Shown piece after piece: positions 15,808 to 28,299 of a DNA stretch of 64,000 bases. A program made the translations under genes and the position numbers. The notes beneath the pieces were generated by a model. That model was not told where the DNA came from, did no database searches, and was given only the letters and a program-made list of their open reading frames with translations. The DNA is taken from the NCBI GenBank assembly GCA_018396675.1, contig JAGTQX010000003.1:1-64000 (forward strand). The letters are read 5' to 3'. The DNA is from Candidatus Bathyarchaeota archaeon (GTDB lineage: Archaea > Thermoproteota > Bathyarchaeia > Bathyarchaeales > Bathycorpusculaceae). Every line of letters begins with the position of its first letter. Positions within the stretch are counted from its first letter, which is position 1.

Positions 15808-15928
15808 AGCAAGTTTCAGATTCGAATTTTTATTCAAAACCAGTCGTAACAATAATTTTAAAACCGAAGCCACAACAACTTTTATAATGTGCAATCTTTA
15901 ACAGTCTTCTAAAACTAGAGGAGCACAG

Positions 15929-16261
15929 GTGAAGTTGACGAAAAAGACATTCGATGAATTATTATTGGAGGCTATTGACGAGGCGTTAGCTTCTCTGGGT
16001 GAATCAGCAAAACAGTCAATATACTTCCACTTGCAAAACAAATTTAAAGTTTCTAAAACTGAGATTCCAAATCATATAAAAGAGTTTGCGGAAGGTTTGG
16101 AGAAAATTTTCGGAGTCGGTGCCCAATTCTTGGAGATTCTGATAATGAAGAAACTTTATGAGCGTATTGGAAAACCGCTTGAGTGGAGCGAGGATAAAGA
16201 GTTCATTTTTGTGAACTACGTGGATGCGGCGAGGCAGAGTTTTCGGAAAGCTAGCCGTTAA
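15929..16261 (+). CDS. Small archaeal helical-domain protein (possibly NitrOD5-like), paralogue of next gene
   Basis: LLEAIDEALASLGESAKQSIYFHLQNKFKVSKTEIPNHIKEFAEGLEKIFGVGAQFLEILIMKKLYERI. Confidence 0.5.
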   Translation: MKLTKKTFDELLLEAIDEALASLGESAKQSIYFHLQNKFKVSKTEIPNHIKEFAEGLEKIFGVGAQFLEILIMKKLYERIGKPLEWSEDKEFIFVNYVDAARQSFRKASR

Positions 16262-16391
16262 AAAGGTTTAGTTTTCCTTTTTGTTTGCGTTTTTAGTATG
16301 TATTTTGGATTCATAAGGGATTTAATGTTGGTTCTCGAAAAGGTTTAATGCATCTTACGATTTAATACATACTGTACGGAAGGAATAAAAA

Positions 16392-16718
16392 GTGCCCCCG
16401 AAAGACTTCCAAAAAACCCTACTAGAAGCAATCCAAGAAGGCTTATCATCACTCGGTGACTCCCCAAAACAAGCAATCCTATTCCACCTAGAAAACACAT
16501 TCAAAATAAAACTGGAAGAAATACCAACAAAACCCGCACAGTTTCAGAAAGCGCTGGAAACACTTTTCGGTCCAGGCGCACCATACCTTGAACAACTCAT
16601 ACTAGAAAAACTCTACAACAAACTTGATTTAAACTTCAACGGTCACAGAACAGAACAAACAGACTTCTCAAACAACATAGAAAATTTAAAACAACGCATT
16701 CTCATGGGTGATGCCTAA
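16392..16718 (+). CDS. Small archaeal helical-domain protein (possibly NitrOD5-like), paralogue of previous gene
   Basis: LLEAIQEGLSSLGDSPKQAILFHLENTFKIKLEEIPTKPAQFQKALETLFGPGAPYLEQLILEKLYNKL; start codon not ATG. Confidence 0.5.
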   Translation: MPPKDFQKTLLEAIQEGLSSLGDSPKQAILFHLENTFKIKLEEIPTKPAQFQKALETLFGPGAPYLEQLILEKLYNKLDLNFNGHRTEQTDFSNNIENLKQRILMGDA

Positions 16719-19700
16719 CAAAATGAAAGAAAATGCAGATTTAAACCACGTTTTAGAGAAGCTTCACGCTTTTTTCGACGGTTTAGAAGACCTTGTCTAC
16801 GTTGCAGATCCTGACACTTATGAAATACTGTTTGCAAATGACAAGTTTAAAGAATTCTTTCACGGCAAAATCACGGGCAAAAAATGTTACGAGGTAATCC
16901 AAGGCCTAAAACATCCATGCTCCTTCTGCACGAACAAATACATTTTTGGAGAGAACATTGGAAAAACCCATGTCTGGGAGTATCACTGCAGAAAAAAGGG
17001 ACGCTGGTACAAATGTATAGACAAGGCTATACCTTGGCCTGGAAACAAAAACGTAAGATTTGAAATCGCAATTGACATAACTCAGCACAAGAAAACAGAA
17101 AAGGCTTTAACAGAAAGCGAGAGGCAAAACCGCATACTGGTTGAAGCAAGCCCAGATGTCATTTATAGTATCTCATTGGATGGAAAACTTGCTTCGCTTA
17201 ATCCTGCATTCGAAAAAATCACCGGTTGGAAATGCGAGGAATGGATCGGTAAACCTTTTACGGCGCTTATACACCCAGACGACGTAACCAAAGCAATGGA
17301 ATCCTTCCAGAAAACGCTTGCAGGTGAGCCGGAACCAGTAGAGCTTCGCGTCATCTCCAAATCGGGCGAGTACCTAATTGGCGAGTTTACAAGTGTTCCG
17401 ATGATTGAAGATGGAAAAATAGTTGGCGAACTTGGAATAGCCCGCGACGTAACAAGCCGCAAAATGTATGAAGAAAACCTTCAGAAAATAAACACCACGC
17501 TTCAAGCGTTGATTCAAGCCATTCCGGACATTGTGTATTTTAAGGATGCTGAAAGACGAAACTTGATAGTCAACAATGCCTTCGAAAAACTTGTAGGCTT
17601 AAAAAGAGAAAAAATCATTGGAAAAACGGATGAGCAAATTTTCCCTCCAGACTTGGCTGAACAATGTAGAAAAAGCGATGAAGAAGTACTCAAAAAAGGC
17701 GTGACCTTGCGTGTAGAAGAACAAACCGCTGATAAGAAGCGTGGGACAAGATTTTTTGAAACAATAAAGGTTCCAATCCGCGACAGGGAAGGAAAAATCG
17801 CAGGCTTAATCGGCGTAAGCCGTGAGATAACAGAACGCAAAATTGTAGAAGAGAAACTTCGGGAAAGAGAAGAATTTTTCCGTTCTATTGCAGAAAACTC
17901 CAGCGACGGCATCGCAATAGTAAATGAAAACCAGAAAATCGTCTATGCAAATGATGAACTAGCAAAAATAACAGGATATTCAACAAGCGAAATTGTTGGG
18001 CAAGATTTCAGAAAGCTTCTCACCGAAGAAGGCAAATCTTTTTTCACAAATAGGAAAATACACACGCAAGCAAAAAGGCAGAAAGAAGGAAGATTGCGTT
18101 TAAAATATGAGCTTAAGATATTGAGAAAAGATGGCGTTGAAAGAGAAATCGAAGCTAGAGTCGCCACAATACGTGACGCGCATGGGAAAATGCGTGCAAT
18201 AGTCCAAGTAGTTGACATAACAGAGCGCAGAAAATTCGAAGAAGAAAGAAACCGTCTCGAGAAGAGGCTTTCAGAATTAAACAATTATGCCAAAAAATTG
18301 AACACCGCTAAGAACATAAAAGAAATCTACAGGCTTTCCTTGGATGCAATGGAAAAAACGCTTGGATTTGAGTACGCTTCAATTCTCATGGCTGAAAGAA
18401 ATACCCTAAACCTAGTGGCTCGCAGAGGCTACACGAAAGTTTTCTCACTTAAATTGCCACTGGACGGCGATAAAGGCATAACGCTCAAAGCATTCAAAAC
18501 GGGAAGACCCGTGAACGTTCCTGACGTTAGAAAAGATGATGCATACGTCAAGGGAGGAGAAGAAATACTTTCTGAGTTGGCGGTGCCGATAAAAATCGGA
18601 AACAAAGTACTAGGCGTACTAAACGTAGAAAGCAGAACTTTTGCGGCGTTCAACGGAGAAGATATTAAGCTTTTGGAGTTATTGGCGTCTCACATTGCAA
18701 TAGCAATAAGTAACCTCAAAAACCGCGGAAAACTCACAGCAATAAACACTTACGGTCAAAAACTGAGCAGGGCACAATCAATAGAGGATGTTTGTAAACT
18801 AACTTTGGATGCCATGCAGAAAATTTTAGAGTACGATTATGTTGACATCTTTCTGGTTGAAGGCAAAAAACTTCGCTTAATAAAAACCATTGGGCTAAGC
18901 TACACGCCGAGGATGACCTTGCCTTTAGACGGAGAAAAAGGGGTGACAGTTAAAGCTGCAAAAACGGGCAAACCAATCTGTGTTCCTGACGTTAGAAAAG
19001 AAGAAGCCTATGTCAAAGCTGGAATGGAAAACGTACTTTCTGAGTTGGCGGTGCCGATAAAAATCGGAAACAAAGTACTAGGCGTACTAAACGTAGAAAG
19101 CGAAAAACTGGCGGCTTTCGATAGAGAAGACAAAAAATTGCTTGAAATTTTAGCTTCACACGTAGCCATAGCCTTAAGCAACATAGAAAGAACAGAGAAA
19201 CTCGCGGCACTTTCTGAGAAACTTGAAAACTTGATGGAAAGCTCCACAGAAATAATGAAAATCAAAGACGCCCGCAGGAGACTAAGAAAAATCGCTGAAA
19301 CCATAAGAAGCTTCGGTTGGAGAAGAGTGGTGATAGGGCGCGTTGACGAAAACCTTGAAAGAAAAGAAATAGTCACAGTAGGTTTAACAAGAGAAGAAAT
19401 TAAACTATTAAAGGAAAAACAAGCTCCCGGACACGTTTGGAAAGAGCGACTAGGTTCAAAGTTTGAAAGATACAGAATTGGCGAGTTCTTTTACATACCT
19501 TGGAGAGACCCATGGATTAGAGAGCACTTCTTCCATATTCCGCCAGAAACATCACCAGAAAACGCGATAAAGTACATGAATGCTGTTCCGAGCAGACTGT
19601 CTGAAGAGAACATGGTTGACTGGCACCCACAAGATATGCTTTATGCTCCGCTACGCACGCCAGAAGGCAGAATCGTCGGACTCTTAAGCATGGATGACCC

Positions 19701-20637
19701 AGTTGACGGCCGTAAACCGGCAAGAGAATCACTTATACCATTAGAACTTTTCCTGCACCAAGCAGCGATAACAATTGAGAATGCTGAGCTTATGGAAAAT
19801 CTGGAAAAAGCTAGGCAAGAGCTTCAGATTTATGCAGACCAACTTGAACAGAAAGTTGAGGAAAGAACACGCGCTTTAAGGGAAATACAAGAAAAACTGC
19901 TCAGAACACAGAGGCTTGCAGTAATCGGCGAGTTAGCAGGCATGATAGGCCACGACTTGCGTAACCCATTAACAAGCATATCAGGCGCCACATACTACCT
20001 CAAAAGAAGACTGGAGCAAAACGGCGACAGAAACGTAATCGAAATGCTCGAACTTATACAAAACAACATTGCCTACTCAAACAAGATAATAAACGACCTC
20101 TTGGACTACTCAAGGGAAATAAAGTTGGACATAACTGAAACAAACCCTGAAAAGATAGTTAATGAAGCGCTGGCAGTGGTTGAAATTCCGAGAAATATTC
20201 GCCTTATCAGAAAAGTGAGCAGGACGCCGAAAATTAAGGCTGACTTTGAAAAAATGAAGAGAATCTTCGTAAACTTGATAAGAAATGCTGTGGACGCCAT
20301 GCCGAAAGGCGGCACGTTGACAATAAAAAGCAGTAAAAGAGGTGGCAAAATCCAGTTTACCGTGTCGGACACGGGTGTTGGCATGAATGAAGAAACTCTC
20401 AAGAAACTGTGGACACCCTTGTTCACCACGAAAGCGAAGGGAATGGGTTTCGGATTAGCCATATGCAAACGTTTTGTTGAAGCTCACGGGGGCACCATAA
20501 CCGTGGAAAGCACAGTTGGAAAGGGAACAACCTTCAAGGTGACCCTTCCAACTGATCCAGAAATGAAAGAAGAAGGAGGTGAAAAAATATGGTTGAAAAC
20601 GCCAGAATCCTCGTTGTTGACGACGACGAAAACATAA
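16708..20637 (+). CDS. Multi-PAS, tandem-GAF sensor histidine kinase
   Basis: Several PAS domains, two near-identical GAF segments, HisKA (VIGELAGMIGHDLRNPLTSI), HATPase (DTGVGMNEE, GMGFGLAICKRFVEAHGG). Confidence 0.9.
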   Translation: MMPNKMKENADLNHVLEKLHAFFDGLEDLVYVADPDTYEILFANDKFKEFFHGKITGKKCYEVIQGLKHPCSFCTNKYIFGENIGKTHVWEYHCRKKGRWYKCIDKAIPWPGNKNVRFEIAIDITQHKKTEKALTESERQNRILVEASPDVIYSISLDGKLASLNPAFEKITGWKCEEWIGKPFTALIHPDDVTKAMESFQKTLAGEPEPVELRVISKSGEYLIGEFTSVPMIEDGKIVGELGIARDVTSRKMYEENLQKINTTLQALIQAIPDIVYFKDAERRNLIVNNAFEKLVGLKREKIIGKTDEQIFPPDLAEQCRKSDEEVLKKGVTLRVEEQTADKKRGTRFFETIKVPIRDREGKIAGLIGVSREITERKIVEEKLREREEFFRSIAENSSDGIAIVNENQKIVYANDELAKITGYSTSEIVGQDFRKLLTEEGKSFFTNRKIHTQAKRQKEGRLRLKYELKILRKDGVEREIEARVATIRDAHGKMRAIVQVVDITERRKFEEERNRLEKRLSELNNYAKKLNTAKNIKEIYRLSLDAMEKTLGFEYASILMAERNTLNLVARRGYTKVFSLKLPLDGDKGITLKAFKTGRPVNVPDVRKDDAYVKGGEEILSELAVPIKIGNKVLGVLNVESRTFAAFNGEDIKLLELLASHIAIAISNLKNRGKLTAINTYGQKLSRAQSIEDVCKLTLDAMQKILEYDYVDIFLVEGKKLRLIKTIGLSYTPRMTLPLDGEKGVTVKAAKTGKPICVPDVRKEEAYVKAGMENVLSELAVPIKIGNKVLGVLNVESEKLAAFDREDKKLLEILASHVAIALSNIERTEKLAALSEKLENLMESSTEIMKIKDARRRLRKIAETIRSFGWRRVVIGRVDENLERKEIVTVGLTREEIKLLKEKQAPGHVWKERLGSKFERYRIGEFFYIPWRDPWIREHFFHIPPETSPENAIKYMNAVPSRLSEENMVDWHPQDMLYAPLRTPEGRIVGLLSMDDPVDGRKPARESLIPLELFLHQAAITIENAELMENLEKARQELQIYADQLEQKVEERTRALREIQEKLLRTQRLAVIGELAGMIGHDLRNPLTSISGATYYLKRRLEQNGDRNVIEMLELIQNNIAYSNKIINDLLDYSREIKLDITETNPEKIVNEALAVVEIPRNIRLIRKVSRTPKIKADFEKMKRIFVNLIRNAVDAMPKGGTLTIKSSKRGGKIQFTVSDTGVGMNEETLKKLWTPLFTTKAKGMGFGLAICKRFVEAHGGTITVESTVGKGTTFKVTLPTDPEMKEEGGEKIWLKTPESSLLTTTKT
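18566..18633 (+). repeat. 68-bp perfect direct repeat, copy 1 (GAF-1)
   Basis: tactttctgagttggcggtgccgataaaaatcggaaacaaagtactaggcgtactaaacgtagaaagc, identical to 19034-19101. Confidence 0.95.
19034..19101 (+). repeat. 68-bp perfect direct repeat, copy 2 (GAF-2)
   Basis: Identical to 18566-18633, 468 bp (156 codons) apart and in the same frame. Confidence 0.95.
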
Positions 20638-21056
20638 GAAAAGTTTTGATGATGATACTTCAAGACGAAGGCTACAACGTGGACATGGCGGGAACAGCCA
20701 AAGAAGCCATAGAAAAAACAAGGAAAAACTTTTACAACTTGGCTCTCATTGACGTGAGACTGCCAGACATGGAAGGCATAGAACTTCTAACAAAAGTGAG
20801 GGACACAACGCCTAGAATGAGGAAAATAATCATAACAGGCTACCCAACGATTCAGAACGCCATCGAAGCTGTAAACAGAGGCGCGGACGCCTACATATTG
20901 AAGCCTTTTGACATGACTAAAGTTCTAACAACAATAAAGGAACAGTTGAGAAAACAACAAGAAGAGATACGATACAGCCAAGAAAAAGTTGCAGAGTTCA
21001 TCGAAACCCGCGTGAAAGAGCTAGAAGCAGAAAAAATACCTCAAAAAAGACCATGA
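20589..21056 (+). CDS. Response regulator receiver-domain protein
   Basis: ILVVDDDENIRKVL...ALIDVRLPDMEGIELL...KPFDM; overlaps kinase 3' end. Confidence 0.9.
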   Translation: MVENARILVVDDDENIRKVLMMILQDEGYNVDMAGTAKEAIEKTRKNFYNLALIDVRLPDMEGIELLTKVRDTTPRMRKIIITGYPTIQNAIEAVNRGADAYILKPFDMTKVLTTIKEQLRKQQEEIRYSQEKVAEFIETRVKELEAEKIPQKRP

Positions 21057-21139
21057 TGGTTTCACATACCACCCCAATTATTAAATTTTCCATTTTCAAT
21101 TCTTTACGATTTTGTCAGTTGAAGGAGTATCACGACAGT

Positions 21140-22045
21140 TTATGAAAGTTTCTTATGCAGAAACTTCCAGTGATGGGCAACCTTAAAGCCTAACTTTGTT
21201 AAAAGTGTGACAGAGGGCGTGTTCTGTTCAAGCGTGTAGAGTGAAACGGAATCCATCCCCTTCTCGTAGAGGAAATTCATTGCGCGACAAGTTAAAGCCG
21301 AAGCCAAGTTTTTTCCTCTGTATTCGGGCAAAGTGACGGCTGGTCCAAGATAGCCTCGTTTTGCTTTAAAGAAAACATTGTATTCGGTGTCTGGTCTGGA
21401 AACAACTGCTGAAACAATTTTGCCGTCAGCTTCTGCCACATGAACCCAGCTTTCATCAAACGGCGGATGCTCACTTTTCCACTTTGAAATATGGTCTTCA
21501 CGCAGTCTTTCAAACCCATAGCCAGAATTAACGGTTTCTACGAGTTTTTTATCCTCGCCGCACATTAAGCTTCGAAGAGTAACACCTTCTGGAACTTTTG
21601 GAAGAGGCTTAACACTGTCAAGCTTCACAAGCATATGGTACAAGCCGCCTTCGATTTTGTAGCCACGTGAAGACCAGAAGCCTATTTTTGGGCTGTCTGC
21701 GTCAACACTCGTGAAAACTTCGCCGCTTTCAGCGTTTCTTTCAACTGCATCAACCAAAGCTTCTTCCACAGCTTTCCGAAAGTTGCCGCTTAAAGCCGCA
21801 AGCCAGTGAATCTCCTCTCCTCTAGGGTTCCTATTGTAGACGACGCAACCCAAGACTTCTCCGTCTTTTTCAGCTACAAGAACTCGAAAATTCCGTTCCA
21901 CAATTTCCCGCCTAAACACTTCAACATCATAAGGGATAAACTCGTATGACCCGCTAAATTCTCCGTTAAGCAACCTAACAAGAACCGGTAAATCCTCACT
22001 GTGGAAAACGCGAACATTAAGACTCATTGAAATCCCACGCGTCAT
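21140..22045 (-). CDS. GNAT-family N-acetyltransferase (tandem domains)
   Basis: YLGPAVTLPEYRGKNLASALTCRAMNFLYEKGMDSVSLYTLEQNTPSVTLLTKLGF. Confidence 0.85.
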   Translation of the reverse strand: MTRGISMSLNVRVFHSEDLPVLVRLLNGEFSGSYEFIPYDVEVFRREIVERNFRVLVAEKDGEVLGCVVYNRNPRGEEIHWLAALSGNFRKAVEEALVDAVERNAESGEVFTSVDADSPKIGFWSSRGYKIEGGLYHMLVKLDSVKPLPKVPEGVTLRSLMCGEDKKLVETVNSGYGFERLREDHISKWKSEHPPFDESWVHVAEADGKIVSAVVSRPDTEYNVFFKAKRGYLGPAVTLPEYRGKNLASALTCRAMNFLYEKGMDSVSLYTLEQNTPSVTLLTKLGFKVAHHWKFLHKKLS

Positions 22046-22142
22046 TCCAAAACGTGAAGACGCATATAGTTAAACGTTTCACAAGAAAACCATAACGCAA
22101 CGGAAAAGCCACGCGTAGGCAACATCCAAACTGAAAAGGTTT

Positions 22143-22170
22143 TTCACAGCATACATCGCCCAGACACCGC
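22143..22170 (-). other. 3' half of pre-23S processing stem (BHB-like)
   Basis: Pairs with 25249-25275: ttcacagca/tgctgtgaa and cagacaccgc/gcggtgtctg. Confidence 0.75.
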
Positions 22171-22175
22171 TTTAT

Positions 22176-25243
<3,068 letters not shown>

Positions 25244-25248
25244 CTTTG

Positions 25249-25275
25249 GCGGTGTCTGTTTAGCGTTGCTGTGAA
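25249..25275 (-). other. 5' half of pre-23S processing stem (BHB-like)
   Basis: Inverted-repeat partner of 22143-22170. Confidence 0.75.
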
Positions 25276-25543
25276 TCCTTTTTGGCGTGGATGTTGCCTA
25301 TGCATGGCTTCATCATGAGCTTTACGGCTCATTAGCCTCTTCACCCCACATCGGTTGATGGGAGTTGCATCTGGTTTATGGCTTAATGTAACATGTAGCC
25401 AAAATATTTCTGAAGCGGCTTTCGCCCATATAAGGGTTACGTCGCTTGTAATAAAGGTTTTTAATTAATGTCTCATGTCGCGCAGTTAACGTTTTTATTT
25501 TTGTTTTCAATATGCCTATGACAAGCGCACGGGCAACGAAAGT

Positions 25544-25620
25544 GCCTCGGTAGCTCAGCCTGGTAGAGCAACGGCCTTGTAAGCCGTAGGTCGCGGGATC
25601 AAAGCCCGCCCGAGGCTCCA
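25544..25620 (+). tRNA. tRNA-Thr (anticodon TGT), CCA encoded
   Basis: Acceptor GCCTCGG/CCGAGGC; anticodon stem ACGGC/GCCGT with loop CTTGTAA; T stem GCGGG/CCCGC; 3' TCCA. Confidence 0.95.
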
Positions 25621-25668
25621 CTGAACAATCTAAAGTTGCGAAATTCAATTATTGTGCGCATGTGAGGA

Positions 25669-25848
25669 CTAGAGTCTGTTGCTGAAGACGTATTTTTTGT
25701 AGTAGCCGTCTATAACTGACTCATTCCAATGGTCCCACTCACTTTTGGGAATGAGCCCCTGTAAGCCTTCCGTTTTAAGTCTTCTTTTTAAACGCCTATT
25801 CTCGTTCAGCATACTGGACAGTTTCAAAACCATGACCTTATTTTCCAT
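25669..25848 (-). CDS. Small ORF (59 aa), last gene of a small-protein operon
   Basis: MENKVMVLKLSSMLNENRRLKRRLKTEGLQGLIPKSEWDHWNESVIDGYYKKYVFSNRL; not in ORF track. Confidence 0.4.
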   Translation of the reverse strand: MENKVMVLKLSSMLNENRRLKRRLKTEGLQGLIPKSEWDHWNESVIDGYYKKYVFSNRL

Positions 25849-25864
25849 TAGATACTCGTACGTC

Positions 25865-26173
25865 TTAAACTTTATAACGGCGTATTCTCCCCCACAGTTT
25901 TTGAGCAGTCTTCGACTTCATTTCACTCTTTAATTTATCCAGTTCTTCTTCACATTCGCTTGACAAACCATACTGGATAAGCATTGGTATGCCTTGACCT
26001 TCCAGTAACCCTTTCTCTTTCAGAAAATTCCTCAGTGTTTCAGCAGTGTCGTAGGAAATAACTATTTTTATCTGAACTTTTTCGCGGCTTTCAATGGTTT
26101 CTAAAGCTCCTATAAGGTCGTTTCGGCGTTTTGGAGAATTTTTATCATGCAAAAATGGTTGCTTAACCTTCAT
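25865..26173 (-). CDS. Small hypothetical protein with RHH-like pattern
   Basis: VQIKIVISYDTAETLRNFLKEKGLLEGQGIPMLIQYGLS; overlaps upstream gene. Confidence 0.5.
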   Translation of the reverse strand: MKVKQPFLHDKNSPKRRNDLIGALETIESREKVQIKIVISYDTAETLRNFLKEKGLLEGQGIPMLIQYGLSSECEEELDKLKSEMKSKTAQKLWGRIRRYKV

Positions 26174-26489
26174 CTTCAGACCCCCGCGCTTTTCTCTCTA
26201 AAATGCTTTTCAATTGATTGTTTTCATTTTCAAGACCGACAAAAAGCTCATTATCCTTTTTAAACTCTTCAAATAGCTTCTTTATGTGAAAATAGCTAAT
26301 TTTCATCTGTTTAAATTCATGAATCCAGTAGTCAGCCATCCCGCGTTTTAGAATCGTTACAATTGCGTCGTTTTCACTGAGATTGTTCTTCACGGCATAA
26401 TCTTTTAATTTTTCATATGTTGGCTTTTCGAGAAACACTTCCAAAAATGCGGGATCACCTTTCTTACCAAGGATTATTCGGCTGAACAT
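26163..26489 (-). CDS. Small RHH-like/coiled-coil protein
   Basis: FLEVFLEKPTYEKLKDYAVKNNLSENDAIVTILKRGM; overlaps neighbours. Confidence 0.5.
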   Translation of the reverse strand: MFSRIILGKKGDPAFLEVFLEKPTYEKLKDYAVKNNLSENDAIVTILKRGMADYWIHEFKQMKISYFHIKKLFEEFKKDNELFVGLENENNQLKSILERKARGSEDEG

Positions 26490-26748
26490 TTTCGCTCACA
26501 CCCATTAAAACATTATTTGGCTTCATTCCTCGTCTGCCAGTTATTTTTTGGACACTTCTTAAAGGCACAGCTTCCATCGATTTTCGGTCAATATCTGAAT
26601 ATTCATAGCTTTGTTTCTTTATATAATCAGACAGCGTCAAGTTTAGTTGTCGGAAATTTTTTTCTTCAACCTCAATTATAATTTGAACAATGCCTTGACT
26701 TTGATCATGCATCGACTTTTCCATAGCTTTAATTAGCTCGCTCAACAA
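26464..26748 (-). CDS. Small hypothetical protein
   Basis: ORF overlapping both neighbours in a compact operon. Confidence 0.45.
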   Translation of the reverse strand: MLSELIKAMEKSMHDQSQGIVQIIIEVEEKNFRQLNLTLSDYIKKQSYEYSDIDRKSMEAVPLRSVQKITGRRGMKPNNVLMGVSENVQPNNPW

Positions 26749-27208
26749 AATGTGGAAAGCAAAGACCTTTAGAATTTATAAATAATTTTAAAAACTCTGC
26801 GTTGCGTGAAGAGAGGAGTTCTAAAATTTTTCTGTTGTAGATTTCCATAAAGCTTGCTAGATGAGCGCATGCTGGACAGCTCGTTGTTTGGTGGAAGACT
26901 TTAAAATTTTTCGTATATCTTTGCAAATCTTGAATGAGTTCTTCGATAATGCCTTTGGCTATTAAGGCTACTCCGTGACCATCAGCGCTTTCTGGTTTTG
27001 CGGCAATTGTCAACATTTTATAGAAGTGATGGTTGCAGAATCCTCTGCTTTCAACAATTTTTTCTCTTGCTCTAGAATCCATTACAAGTTCAGAAAGATA
27101 TACGTCGAAGTATTTTCTCTCAATTTCATCCTCTAGCGCGCAAATGAAACATTCTGCACCGCTTTTAATCAATCGTTCAATGCGGAAGTAGGCTGTATCT
27201 GTGCCCAT
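26729..27208 (-). CDS. Cys/His-rich protein resembling DUF6062
   Basis: ECFICALE, RGFCNHHFYKML, CPAC, GLCFPHF motifs. Confidence 0.6.
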   Translation of the reverse strand: MGTDTAYFRIERLIKSGAECFICALEDEIERKYFDVYLSELVMDSRAREKIVESRGFCNHHFYKMLTIAAKPESADGHGVALIAKGIIEELIQDLQRYTKNFKVFHQTTSCPACAHLASFMEIYNRKILELLSSRNAEFLKLFINSKGLCFPHFVERAN

Positions 27209-27214
27209 GTAAAT

Positions 27215-28081
27215 TCACCATTGTTTGCTGATTGTTTGCAGTATGCTTACGGCGTAGAAGGTGTCTTCGAACGTGGATATCCCAAGGTCTGATCTTGCGA
27301 ATCCGCCGTTTGCGTTTTGACATTTGAGGATAAGTTCGGCTGTCTGTTTTGGATATCTTATGCTTTCGCCAAGCAAGTTGAGCGTTGATGTTCCATAGTA
27401 GGTGTGCTCCATGTATGGTGTGGAGCTTTTTGGTGTAACTGTGAAGCCTCCATAGGGCTTTTCGCAAGCTCTGACGTATATGACAGTTTCCGTAAGCGAT
27501 TTCACTGGATAGTCTAAATTGAAAAGCGAAGCCACAGCGTAGTAGGTTGAATTTAAATTTGAGTGCTTGTGTGCTCCGAAGCCGCCGTCGCGGTTCTTGA
27601 AGCCAAGCAGCCAACGCGTAATTTTTTCGCGGTTAACAGCAATTTTTGCCATGTTTAAGAGTTCAGTCACCATAAATGTTAAGAGAAATTCTGATGTGAC
27701 CTCAGCGTAAACGTCAACTGTTCCAAACGTACCTTTAACTGTCTGATGAGAGAGAATAAACCTTTTTAGGCTTTCCTTGTTTGGCTCTTCACCGCACAAC
27801 TTCAAAGCTTTAGCTACATAGTAATGCGAGTAAAGGTTGTCTGGAACAAAGCTACGCAGCCACTTGACAGTATTTTCAACATTTGGAAAAGGAACACCTA
27901 ACAATTCCAGAATTGCCAAGCCGTAATATGTGTCTTGTGCATTTGACTCCGCGCCTTGGCAGAAAGTGTATCCGCCATCCTCATTTTGTCGGTTAACAAC
28001 ATAATCAACAACGCGTTTAACCCAAAACTTGGTAGGCTGACTATTTCTTACAACGGTTAACCGCCCCACTTCGTCGAACAT
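27215..28081 (-). CDS. Prenyltransferase/squalene-cyclase-type alpha/alpha toroid protein
   Basis: Repeated QNEDGGY, KNRDGGFG, CEKPYGGF, QNANGGFA repeats with TYYG/STYYAV helices. Confidence 0.75.
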   Translation of the reverse strand: MFDEVGRLTVVRNSQPTKFWVKRVVDYVVNRQNEDGGYTFCQGAESNAQDTYYGLAILELLGVPFPNVENTVKWLRSFVPDNLYSHYYVAKALKLCGEEPNKESLKRFILSHQTVKGTFGTVDVYAEVTSEFLLTFMVTELLNMAKIAVNREKITRWLLGFKNRDGGFGAHKHSNLNSTYYAVASLFNLDYPVKSLTETVIYVRACEKPYGGFTVTPKSSTPYMEHTYYGTSTLNLLGESIRYPKQTAELILKCQNANGGFARSDLGISTFEDTFYAVSILQTISKQW

Positions 28082-28299
28082 TATGCCCCACCTGACTGTT
28101 TTAAATTATTGGTAGAAGCTATCAGCCCCTGCGCATGCAGAACAAGGGCGGTTAAAGGCGAGCTTCATCGCCTTAAAAAGGAGTGAAACTTAACTGACAA
28201 ATAAACCTTTCTTGACAAGTAATAGAAAGAGGCGGCATCAAAATTTTCAAATTCACTTATTGAACACAAGAAAAAGGAAGTGGGAAATGATAAACTTGT

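Noticed and set aside
25275-25345. Possible box C/D sRNA in the 23S leader (ATGATGA box C-like motif near a small hairpin)
   Set aside because: No CTGA box D at a suitable distance; more likely leader hairpin sequence.
25376-25648. 90-aa minus-strand ORF
   Set aside because: Antisense across tRNA-Thr; its sequence derives from the tRNA complement.
25544-27208. Integrated element at the tRNA-Thr 3' end
   Set aside because: No duplicate of the tRNA 3' end and no integrase seen; the small-gene operon reads as continuous with the toroid gene instead.
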